From Stramenopiles sp. TOSAG23-2 (taxonomy: Eukaryota > Sar): a DNA stretch of 29,122 nt. Below, piece after piece: positions 17,058-26,331 of the stretch. Location of the stretch: contig LT649315.1 in the NCBI GenBank assembly GCA_900128395.1, positions 9,847-38,968 of the forward strand. Direction: 5' to 3'. The position numbers and the translations under genes were made by a program. The notes under the pieces are model-generated. The model was given only the letters and a program-made list of their open reading frames with translations. It had not been told where the DNA came from and did not search any database. Positions within the stretch are counted from its first letter, which is position 1. Each line of letters starts with the position of its first letter.

Positions 17058-17722
17058 TAGAATTTATAGAATGTGTAAATGACATAGATATATATATTTA
17101 TACTCGTATGTGAGAATGAAAAGAAAAGAAACATGTTGCATATATATATTATATATATTTGAGAGAGATTTTACTCGTGAAAAAAAAATGAAAAACAATT
17201 TATATAAAAAAAATGCGTGCCACGCACACAATTATAATATACTTGAGATATGATTTTAATACATATGCGCTATATTTTAAATGTGTGTGAAACACAATAT
17301 AAAAACGTAATGCCACCGTACATTATATTTTTTATTGAAAACATTAAAAAACACAAAAAAAGAGAGAGAGAGACGGCGCCATCACACGTTTACTTTGAAA
17401 ACACCAAATAACAAAAATTTTAATAAAAATACATCGTCGAAAATGGAAGGGAAAAAAAACAACTATTTATACTTCGTATATATATATATATACGTCGTAT
17501 ATCAAATCATATATTTTGTTAAAAACAAAATTGGTGCGTATCATTTACCGAACAGTAAAAAGAGTTTTGCAAAGCGACGTCCGTGCGTGCGATATTAAAA
17601 AAACAAGCACTCCAAAACCACCGATATAAAAACTAATATCAAAAAAATATATGATGTATCTCATACATATTTATATTCAAAATGATGGGTGTGTAAAATA
17701 TTACCACACGCTCAGCGCTCTT
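17058..17722. other. Intergenic region between convergent genes
   Basis: The gap lies between the 3' ends of the Asn-rich gene (+) and the histidine phosphatase gene (-). It holds TA tracts, an AGAGAG run near 17360 and A-rich sequence. An 87-codon plus-strand frame at 17335-17598 is rich in Lys/Asn/Tyr, crosses a TA microsatellite and looks like chance. Confidence 0.45.
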
Positions 17723-19652
17723 TTACAACTTTGCTTTAATATTATTATTATCATTAGAACCAGCATGGCCATGACCACCACTGCCAATTAAAAATCGTGC
17801 TAAATCAAAATTGACATCACTACTAATTAAATGATTGATATTTGCATATGATACAACATCAATCGTGGCATCATCATCATCATCATCATCACTACTAAGA
17901 TGATGCATCATCATTTTACTATTATCACCATCATTCGAAGAAGAAAAAGATCGATTTTTTCTTGTTATTTCAAATAAACATGTAGATGTATTGACTAACG
18001 TAGCTTGTGCATTCATACTCATTTGCCAATTTTCTCTACCAAAAAAAAACACTATTAAACATCGTTGCCATGATACCACCATGACAACCTATTATAATTA
18101 ATCCACCACCAGACATTTCTTCATGCAATTCTTTACTTTTTAACCAATTTGCTACTTGTTCACATCGTTTTAATAATTGATCCCACATTTTTGGCATCAT
18201 GGATCCACCTTCTGATGGATATAAAACTGATGCAGGTAATGGATATGTCATCGATCCTTCTGGAAAAATAGGACCATTGTTGTTTGAACAATATTGTGAT
18301 GTATTTAATCTTGGTTCATGTTCATTTAATTCATCTGCCGTGATGTGTAAACGATCTAAACCTTCCTTTTCCCATAAAATAGCAAATTCTTTCATCCCTG
18401 GCATTGGTGGACCATGTGGACTTATCTCATGTAAATCATCACGTATATATATATCTTGATTACAACTCGTTGCTAATGGCAATATCGTATTCCATGCACG
18501 ATTCAATACAGATGCAACAAATTTCACTTTAATACCATTGTTAATAATAGATTGTATGGATTGTTTATAATAATCAGTAAATTTATTCATTTCATTTACA
18601 CCAACAGATGTTAATGGTGGGTCTACAGGATATTTATCTTTATGAATTAATTGTAATAATTCCGTTTCTGTTGGTTTTGTCTTTCCATTAAAATATTTTC
18701 GTAATAATGAATTAGAAATAGATTCACCATGACGTACAAATAATATTCTTACTTTCTTATTTCCACGACTTAATAAACGACTTGAATCAATTCTTCCATC
18801 ACCATTACTTTCTTTAATTAAATGATCTTCATTATTATATGTTAATAAATCACATGTTGTTTTTGTAATTGACATTAATGTTGTTGATGAATTTTTTAAA
18901 TTCACATTAAATTTCCAATCTTTACAATTTAAAATAGATTTTAATATTAAACGTGATAAAAATGCTGCATGCGATGCAATAATCAATAAACCATTAGATC
19001 CCATTTCATTTTGTAATTCATCTGATTGTAACCATTGTTTTACATTATTACCACGTGTTGTTACTTGTTCTAAAAATGTACCTGTCATACCAATTGATAG
19101 ATCTTCTTCTGGATATGTATCGATTGGATCAAATCCAGGATGCAATGAACCATCTTGTAAGATTGATCCATTTTGATTACAATATTGTTTTGTATTTAAT
19201 CTTGGTTCTATTTCATGTAATTCATTTGCTGTTACCAATATACGATCTTTTTTCTTTTCAGCAATTAATTTTGCATATTTACGTATACCTGGAATTGGTG
19301 GGCCAGCACCAACTTCATGTAAATCATCACGTATATATATATCTTTATTTAATGCTTTTGCTAACGGTAATATTGTACCCCATGCACGTTTTTGTATTGA
19401 TGAAACAAATTTTATTTTATTATCATCATTATTATTAATGATTTGTTTCAATGGATTGATATAAAAATCTTTTAATATATTTGCTTGTTGTTTTCCAAGT
19501 GAACTTAAATTACGATCGACCATTGGACCATCTGTTTCATTTATTAATTTTAATATTGCTTCTGTTGATGGTGGCGGACCTCCTGGGTTAAATAAAGTAT
19601 TTGATGTTACATTTTCTTCACTTTCCCCATGCCGTATGAATAAAACACGCAT
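17723..19652 (-). CDS. Tandem two-domain histidine phosphatase, broken by a frameshift
   Basis: The first 538 codons (19652 to 18036) contain two homologous histidine-phosphatase (phosphoglycerate-mutase-like) domains. Domain 1 (~1-290) has VLFIRHGESEEN, RAWGTILPLA, IRDDLHEV and IIASHAAFLS; domain 2 (~300-end) has ILFVRHGESISN, RAWNTILPLA, IRDDLHEISP and IIGCHGGI. RHG carries the phosphorylated histidine and SHAAF/CHGGI the second catalytic histidine, so both sites look intact. The frame stops after MFNSVFFW, but the expected continuation (FGRENWQMSMNAQATLVNTS, aligning with the end of domain 1) is present in another frame and runs to 17723, ending in an Asp-rich region. The switch falls in a run of nine A on the plus strand (18041-18049); one base fewer restores one frame of about 640 codons. 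A sequencing error is likelier than a pseudogene. The substrate is unknown. Confidence 0.85.
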
Positions 19653-20780
19653 TGTTGTATCAAAAAAGTCCTAAAAATTATAATAATAAAATTAAAAATG
19701 CCTAAATTTAAATTTGTAATAAAATAAAAAAATAAAAATATATATATATGTATTTATATTATCTACAATAAAAATTCGCGAGGGGGGGGAAAACAAACAC
19801 TAATATATATATATATAATACAATCTTATCAATATATATATGCATTACACAATTTTAAAATTCGTATTTGCCATTATATATATATATATATTATAACGTC
19901 ATTGATACTCATTTTACTGAAAAAAAAGTCTGTTGTCGCCAAATACAGTCGATCAGATTAAGATCTGGAAAAACACCCCCCTCCGATTAAACGCCTCCTT
20001 TCCTCCAAAATTTTTACATTGAAGTACAATATTAGTATAATATAATTTAACTACTTGATAGGAAATCGACGAAAAAATGTAACAAATTTGATAGAATAAA
20101 ATTGCGTATCAAAACAGTACAAAAATTGTTCCATTTTTTGCGATTTTTTGTCGATTTCCTATCAAGTAGTTACATTGTAGTATACTAATATTGTACTTCA
20201 ATATAAAAATGTTGGAGGAAAAGAGGCGTTTAATCGGAGGGAGGTGAGATTCTCGATTTAGATCTGATCGACTGTAGTAGTCGTCCAAAGTCCAAAGGAA
20301 GGAGTAAGACACAGAAAAGAAAAAAATGCTGAAGAACAATTATTCCGATTAGATCTGATAAATATAACATTATTTGTATGTTAACCACACGTGTTTTTTA
20401 TTGAATTTTGTTGTTTGGAATAGAATGTGGGGTAAACCCCGTCGTGAAAGGCATTAATACTTATCATCTTTCTGTATATATATATGTAGGTTTTGATTTC
20501 ACATTGCATTATTTTGCATGTTGGTTAATTTTATATTATTAGTGGCATTATATATATATTATATACATAAATATATACTGCATATAGATTTCTTGTTACA
20601 AAACAAAATTGTCTTATTTTTTTTTTTTCTAGTAGAGATATAATTATTTCATTTTTATATATTATTTTTATTATACTCCACGTGTGAAATTTAGAAATTC
20701 CAATCCAATAAGATTTGATTTTTTATTTTGATAACATTGTATATATATATATATATAATAAAACAACACATAAAACCAAA
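19653..20780. other. Divergent intergenic region carrying a MITE
   Basis: Located between the phosphatase gene (-) and the hydrolase gene (+), so it holds both promoters. It contains TA microsatellites (about 19738-19750, 19802-19816, 19876-19892 and 20739-20757), a G8 run near 19782-19789 and a mariner-like MITE. No gene is visible. Confidence 0.5.
19946..20274. mobile_element. Tc1/mariner-like MITE (snap-back element)
   Basis: The element starts CAGTCGATCAGATT and ends GATCTGATCGACTG, and is flanked on both sides by TA (19944-19945 and 20275-20276). The arms are inverted repeats of about 120 bp with few differences, sharing CTCCGATTAAACGCCTC, GAAGTACAATATTAGTATA and CTACTTGATAGGAAATCGAC. 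A TA target site and ends beginning CAGT are the marks of Tc1/mariner elements. At 329 bp with no transposase it is non-autonomous. The 76-codon frame across its right half is incidental. Confidence 0.82.
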
Positions 20781-21839
20781 ATGGCCCAATCGATTAAAAC
20801 AAGCAATCCAAACATGCCACATTTTGCATTTACATACGATGTTGAACCATTACAACATATACAAGTTAATTATGGATATGTTAAAAATAATGAAAATATA
20901 TCTTTACGATATGCTGTAATGAATGATGATACTCACGTTCATAAAAATAATAATTATAATAAGAACAACAACATTATTATAACACCAGGTGGGCAACGTG
21001 GTATTAAAGAAGTACTTGGTTTTGCAACATATTTAGCAAATGAAACAAATGATTTAAGAATCATAGTATGGGATCGACGAAATATGGGTCAATCTGGTTT
21101 TTCCTTTAATGGCACACCATTGGAAATCGATGAAGCAGAAGATTTAAAAAGTATAATTGAACAAGTTTGTAATGGATATGCAAGTGTATATGGTGTTAGT
21201 TCCGGTGCACGTACAAATTTAATATTAGCATTGAAGTATCCACATTTAATTAGAACAATGTTTTTAGCACCACCAACTGTAAGTATTAAAATATAAACAT
21301 TATATCTCAATATTTAATACGCGTGTTACTAACTAATAATTATATTTATAAAAATATTTACACTACAGGGGGGTGGGCGTATTGCAAAAACTTTAGCTAA
21401 AATGTATTATTATCAATACATTGATGATAAAGCTAAATTAAAATATAATTCAATGAAGGATATTGCATCTTTACCATATTATCAAATATATTTAAAAAAC
21501 ATGTCAAATGAAAAAGAACGTCAACAATTTTTAAATATACCATTTCAGCAATATATAGAAACAATGCAATTAAGTGGCGATTTTTTAATACAATATAGTA
21601 ATGATATTTTATTAGGCTGTACGGATGATGAATTGACACAAATACATACACCAACAATGATCTTTCATCATGGTTCAAAGACAGATTTTGCACATACGAT
21701 TGAAAGTGCAAGGAATGCTTGTATGAAAATGCCAAATTGTAAATTAATCATAGCACCAAATCGTGAAATAACTTTTCAACATATGATACCATTTATTATT
21801 GAAAATGGTGGTAGTGGTGATGGTGATAGTAAATTGTAA
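20781..21839 (+). CDS. Alpha/beta hydrolase (proline-iminopeptidase-like), one intron
   Basis: Two exons, 20781-21278 and 21369-21839, join in frame to give 322 residues; the boundary reads PPT/GGG, normal for this family after the second conserved strand. The start is MAQSIKTSN; an upstream in-frame ATG at 20715 crosses a TA microsatellite and is unlikely. Family motifs: TPGGQRGIKEVLGF (oxyanion region), VWDRRNMGQSGFSF (the DxRGxGxS-like loop), GVSSGA nucleophile elbow with Ser about 140, and a C-terminal FQHMIPFI carrying the likely catalytic His. This is the signature of the MhpC/proline iminopeptidase-type alpha/beta hydrolases, which cleave esters, amides or small peptides; the substrate cannot be read from sequence. 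No signal peptide, so probably cytosolic. The intron is the only clear one in the window. Confidence 0.87.
21279..21368 (+). other. Spliceosomal intron of the hydrolase gene
   Basis: A 90-bp intron with donor GTAAGT (21279-21284) and acceptor ACAG (21365-21368). It contains an in-frame stop shortly after the donor and interrupts between codons (phase 0). The interior is A+T-rich and ACTAAC, a branch-point-like sequence, lies near 21330. Confidence 0.85.
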
Positions 21840-21900
21840 AGAGCGTATATATATAATTATAAATAAGAGAATTTTTTATATATATATAATTTGTAGAAAT

Positions 21901-22191
21901 CTACAAGCTAAAGTGATCAAAGCCGCGGCTTTTTGCCACAACCGTGCACTTCAAGATCTTTAAGTATCCACTACCGACAGCTGCATCATCTTCATCTTCA
22001 TCACGCCATCCACCCATAGAACCTCTTGGATGATCATGTCTCCAGCCACTATAAGTTGGCTCGTTGTTTGTTCTCCAATTTTTCGTATATTCAAGATAAC
22101 CGCCTATTACTTGCAACACATGTTTTGCATCGTGAGTTGCCAGGCCCTTTGTTCCATTGGCTTTTACTGAATGCAGTGTTGCTATAAGTCT
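21901..22191 (-). pseudogene. Orphan C-terminal coding fragment, family not identified
   Basis: A minus-strand frame of 96 codons without a convincing start runs from just after an in-frame TAG (22194-22192) to a TAG at 21903-21901. It begins RLIATLHSVKANGTKG and continues LATHDAKHVLQVIGGYLEY, ordinary globular-protein sequence, then a Trp/Gly/Asp-rich tail. The TAG is part of CTTGTTTAG/AG, a plausible splice acceptor, so it may be a last exon. However, the next gene upstream on this strand ends only 25 bases away with its own stop, leaving no room for the rest of the protein unless an intron spans that gene. It may be a gene tail stranded by rearrangement, like the PP2C piece. Codon content is less A/T-biased than the surroundings. 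I do not recognise the family. Confidence 0.5.
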
Positions 22192-22215
22192 CTAAACAAG
22201 ATGTACATTCTCTTA

Positions 22216-25200
22216 TCATTGCTCATCATCCGTATCGCTTATTGAATAATCATTATCATTCTCAGCCACATCAATTTTTGCATCGTCCACACTTTGATCG
22301 TCTTCAACTTCGCTATTTCCAGCTTTGTTGGTCTTCGTGTCTTCCTCTTCATTATAAGTTTCTATTTCCTTCTCTATGTCAGCCCAATACTCTGTACCAT
22401 CGACATCAACGATTAATTTTTCACCTTCATTTTTAACTACTTTACCCTTTTTACTATTGTAATAAACAAAATCACCAACCGCATAAATAATTTTATTTGT
22501 ACCTTCTTCTTCTCTCTTCAAGCAATGCCTCATCATTGAATATAAATATTTAGATCCAAAAACCAAAGGAGGTATTGCAAGATATATATAAAATGTAGTA
22601 ATCAAGACACCACACATTTCCCCGACAATATCTATTAATTCCATATTGACTACCCCATTTTCTGTGAAATAGGAACTTTGCCAACTTTCAAGATAAATCC
22701 ATTCATCTGCTCCAGGGTAGCTATATCCATAGTTAGGGTTTGATCTATTGAGTACCTCATCGCTAATTTGGGTCCTATAATAATCAGATTTACATATTTC
22801 TTCCGAGGCTTCTCCAATTCTACAATCTCCTTTGCATGGGTTTCTGCATGGTCTAGAATCATTATATGCAAAATGTATGAAATACCTTGTTGCTGCATAA
22901 GTCATTGTTACTGGTTCATATTGAACATCATATGTGGTAAAATAGGATTGATTTATGATATTGGATTTACTGCAATTTTTTGCAGAACACATACATAAAT
23001 AATCTTGGTTGCGTATAGTTCCAATATAATGAGAATCATCTCCATATTGATAACGGCACAAGCGATTACAACCTACAGCAATCAATTTGGTGTCTTCTAT
23101 TGGATCAGGATTTTCATTGCCAACCATATATTTTTTATACCCCTCAACAAACTTTCCCAAGTCTTGCAATTTATACTCATTGTAATACGGTATAAATTTC
23201 CAGTCATCACCACAGTATCCTTCATACATTGTTATGGTTTTACCTTCAACATAGTTGTATTTCATACCGGAACACATAATTAATACACATGATACAAACA
23301 ATAACCCATAAATAAATATGGAAAACATATTTGAAGTAGCTACACCTGCTGCGTAGTCCCAGTCTTTCAAATTTTCCACTAGCTTTTTGTCTCCAAAATG
23401 CACATGACTCATCACTTTGTCTACACGGGATGTAGGGAAAAGCTCTCTGACTTTTTTTTCTTCCCTAAGTGGCCCGAATTGACGCTCTTTCGAATCTCGT
23501 ACTTTTAAAACTTTGAGACGCCTTACATCATACAAACGATTTCTTGAAATATCACCCGTATTTTCGAATATCCAAACGTATACGTAGTCTTCACTGTCCC
23601 ACAACACATCATAGTCGTCTTTACATCCAAAACACACAGCGATTTTATCTTTTATTTTTTGGATCATTCCTGTTTTTGACTTCCATTGATCAGCTTCCCA
23701 CCAGTTTTTATTCAAAATATAAATGTATTTTTGTTGTTGCTGAAATTTATTTTCATCCTCCTCATCCTCAATATTGTCTATCTCATTGTTTCGTGTAAAC
23801 ATATTCATAATATATTTCGTGTACAGACTATCAGATTCAACATCATCATTTTTATTTGGTCCATTTTCTTCTTCTATCGTTTCATCTCCATTTTTTCGCT
23901 TTGCTTGACAAATGCCATCTATTATGTTACACAAAGCTAGTAAAAGATCATCGTTTGCTTCCTTCAAATAATAATGTAGAAGATGGATGGGATAATTTGG
24001 AATGATTTGGGCAAGATCATTAACATTTTGCGGTGATATTTCTTCCCCATGCAATTCTTGTTGAATTTTTTGTCTTGTATTTTCCGTATTAATTCTCATT
24101 TTTGCATTTTCATCCTTCATATATTTCCTCCAATCACCATTACCCTTTTTCATTACCCTATTATATATATTTGTTACTATGCTTTCATAATGTTGAACAA
24201 TTTCACCAATGTCTCTATCATCTGCATGTAAATATTCACCTTTATAAAGTTTCACGACATGCCCATATCCGGGCTCCATTTCATTTCGTCTTAGGTGACT
24301 CCATTTAAAGTCGGCTTCTTGGTCCGTAACAATTTTATCTAGTCCCTGTATTTGCTCCTTCTCCAACTGAAATATGTTTTGCATAACAACATATTGCGGC
24401 AATTCACGATGATTCCAATATTTGCTTTTTATATATTTTTCTTCAAAATCATCTGGTTTTAACTCCTCCAAATATTTTTTAACTAGCTTCCGTTGGTATG
24501 TATTAATTTTCATCCATTTATATAAAGCTTCTGACGTACTCACCGTTTGGAAGTTTTCAAAACATGCACTTGCCCATGCATGGTTTTGTTCAACAAATGT
24601 ATTAATTGTAAGCAGACTTTTTTCGACATCCTTTAATTTAGACGTCTCTCCTCTCAGATTGTTCATACTTGAACCTATTACGGCAATAGTACCAATTGAA
24701 GGCAGTATTGCCGAAACAAAAGCATTAAACGCAGGAAAGAAACCATTGGCATTCGTAACATTCCCATAGTCCACACCTTTAAGCACAGCAATTGCTGCAA
24801 CAACAAATGCACAAAAAAGGGTAAAATATGAAAAGTATAATGTTTGATTCAAGTCAGTATTGTCAAAATCAAGAATAACTCCAGCTTGCGTTAATGCACG
24901 ATAAAAAGCATAGTTGGATAATCTCCTTCTCTCAATTGCTTTTATCTCTGTTACCAAGACAAAATTAATGATTGCTAAAAAAAATACATCAAAAAAGCCA
25001 ATGCCTGTAGATGGATTTCTTTTCAAATATAGACTAAACACTGCTTGGCTAGCCATAAAAACAAGAAACACCTCAAGCCCATGCCACTTGTCAAATATTG
25101 TAGGTTTCTCGTAAGCGACATTCTCTTTAAACTTCTTCAAATATTCTTTGAGACGTCCAGGCATCCTTTCCGATTCCTGCTTTGAAAGTATAGCTTCGGT

Positions 25201-25395
25201 ATAAATGGATGATCTAGCAGCTTTAAACTTCATTTTCTTTCCATCTTTGGATATTTTGACTTCAGAAGTTTTCCGTCTCAATTCAACACTTTTATCCAAA
25301 CTTGATGATATTGATTTACGTTGTTCTTTCGTCGCCTTTAAAAATAATGGGTTAACAGTATCCCTCCTCGGTTTAGTGTCACTCATTGTGTGCAC
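22216..25395 (-). CDS. Large hypothetical membrane protein with a Cys-rich luminal loop
   Basis: The product has 1059 residues (1056 if translation starts at the second Met, 25386). N-terminal ~110 residues are basic and Ser/Lys-rich. A cluster of four membrane segments follows (~125-270: LEVFLVFMASQAVFSLYL, FFDVFFLAIINFVLV, LYFSYFTLFCAFVVAAIAVL, VSAILPSIGTIAVIG). A ~430-residue charged helical cytosolic domain follows, then a segment at SIFIYGLLFVSCVLIMC, a ~200-residue loop with about a dozen cysteines and N-x-S/T sites, and a last segment at VLITTFYIYLAIPPLVF. The C-terminal tail has a small beta-rich stretch (YAVGDFVYYNSKKGKVVKNE) resembling a Tudor/SH3-like fold, then an acidic end (ISDTDDEQ). 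I recognise no family. Even cysteine spacing in one loop implies disulphides, so that loop faces outside or the ER lumen. Confidence 0.8.
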   Translation of the reverse strand: MHTMSDTKPRRDTVNPLFLKATKEQRKSISSSLDKSVELRRKTSEVKISKDGKKMKFKAARSSIYTEAILSKQESERMPGRLKEYLKKFKENVAYEKPTIFDKWHGLEVFLVFMASQAVFSLYLKRNPSTGIGFFDVFFLAIINFVLVTEIKAIERRRLSNYAFYRALTQAGVILDFDNTDLNQTLYFSYFTLFCAFVVAAIAVLKGVDYGNVTNANGFFPAFNAFVSAILPSIGTIAVIGSSMNNLRGETSKLKDVEKSLLTINTFVEQNHAWASACFENFQTVSTSEALYKWMKINTYQRKLVKKYLEELKPDDFEEKYIKSKYWNHRELPQYVVMQNIFQLEKEQIQGLDKIVTDQEADFKWSHLRRNEMEPGYGHVVKLYKGEYLHADDRDIGEIVQHYESIVTNIYNRVMKKGNGDWRKYMKDENAKMRINTENTRQKIQQELHGEEISPQNVNDLAQIIPNYPIHLLHYYLKEANDDLLLALCNIIDGICQAKRKNGDETIEEENGPNKNDDVESDSLYTKYIMNMFTRNNEIDNIEDEEDENKFQQQQKYIYILNKNWWEADQWKSKTGMIQKIKDKIAVCFGCKDDYDVLWDSEDYVYVWIFENTGDISRNRLYDVRRLKVLKVRDSKERQFGPLREEKKVRELFPTSRVDKVMSHVHFGDKKLVENLKDWDYAAGVATSNMFSIFIYGLLFVSCVLIMCSGMKYNYVEGKTITMYEGYCGDDWKFIPYYNEYKLQDLGKFVEGYKKYMVGNENPDPIEDTKLIAVGCNRLCRYQYGDDSHYIGTIRNQDYLCMCSAKNCSKSNIINQSYFTTYDVQYEPVTMTYAATRYFIHFAYNDSRPCRNPCKGDCRIGEASEEICKSDYYRTQISDEVLNRSNPNYGYSYPGADEWIYLESWQSSYFTENGVVNMELIDIVGEMCGVLITTFYIYLAIPPLVFGSKYLYSMMRHCLKREEEGTNKIIYAVGDFVYYNSKKGKVVKNEGEKLIVDVDGTEYWADIEKEIETYNEEEDTKTNKAGNSEVEDDQSVDDAKIDVAENDNDYSISDTDDEQ

Positions 25396-25768
25396 TGATA
25401 TGACGTACTACTCGTATTAATAATCGAAGATTTATTGTATGTAAACCAACAGTATAGTGCAGTAATAGTCTAGTCGCTAGACTCTTCGGTAGAAGGCAGT
25501 TCAGTAACTGGTAATTGGATAATTCTTAGATTCTTAATCTATTAACTATTGATAATAATAATGTTTAATATAAATATAACTGGTACTGTATAGTAGACTA
25601 TATTACTATAACAATGTAATAATTAATATTATAGATGTAGATATTATTAAATAATAGTGCTATAAAATATCTTTATAATATATTGTTCTTAGTTGTCTGC
25701 ATACATGTACAGTATAAATAATAGATCCGAGAGATTGAAGATGATCCCATGATCCCATTATTTAGTTT
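25396..25768. other. Upstream region of the 1059-residue protein gene
   Basis: A+T-rich DNA between the start of the membrane protein gene and the outer inverted repeat of the element cluster. I see no gene and no repeat. Confidence 0.4.
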
Positions 25769-25912
25769 CACACCGCACAATAACGACATTTTGTTTTAAG
25801 GAAAATGCCCTAAAACCACCATTTTTACATTTTTTATGATGCATTTTTTAATTATAATTAGTGTTATTAATTTTCTATAACAGCACAGTATGGGAAAAGT
25901 ATTAAGAAAATC

Positions 25913-26134
25913 CTCCATTATTTTCCAGGTACATAGCATGGGAGAAATAGCAGGTACACAACGAACGTCGGAGGTGTAAAATTGAGGAGTTCAAAAAGTA
26001 TATTTTGCCGACAGTCTTTTTATCTCCATTATTTTCCAGGTACATAGCATGGGAGAAATAGCAGGTACACAACGAACGTCGGAGGTGTAAAATTGAGGAG
26101 TTCAAAAAGTATATTTTGCCGACAGTCTTTTTAT
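25913..26134. repeat. Tandem duplication of the outer 111 bp of the left TIR
   Basis: CTCCATTATTTTCCAGGTAC occurs at 25913 and again at 26024, with the copies identical over 111 bp. The right TIR has only one copy, so the duplication happened in the left arm after the two arms formed. It creates the two identical halves of a small incidental minus-strand reading frame. Confidence 0.95.
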
Positions 26135-26331
26135 CACATATCTTAAAATATATATAACTATTCATAATAAGAAAAATATAAAAATTATAATACACATAAA
26201 TAGGATAAAATTAGAATATACATCGCATTTTGTGCATGCACTTAATATTGGTATATGATACACTGGAGGCTTTGCCCCTTACACTTTAGGAAAGGTGTGT
26301 TTAATCTCTGTGTATATATATACATGCATAT

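Noticed and set aside
17335-17598. 87-codon plus-strand frame between convergent genes
   Set aside because: Low-complexity Lys/Asn/Tyr composition, crosses a TA microsatellite, no motif.
20109-20339. 76-codon frame within the mariner-like MITE
   Set aside because: It crosses the right arm of the inverted repeat and the flank, so it is incidental.
25902-26195. 97-codon minus-strand frame with two identical halves
   Set aside because: It is the translation of the 111-bp tandem duplication of the left TIR, not a protein-coding gene.
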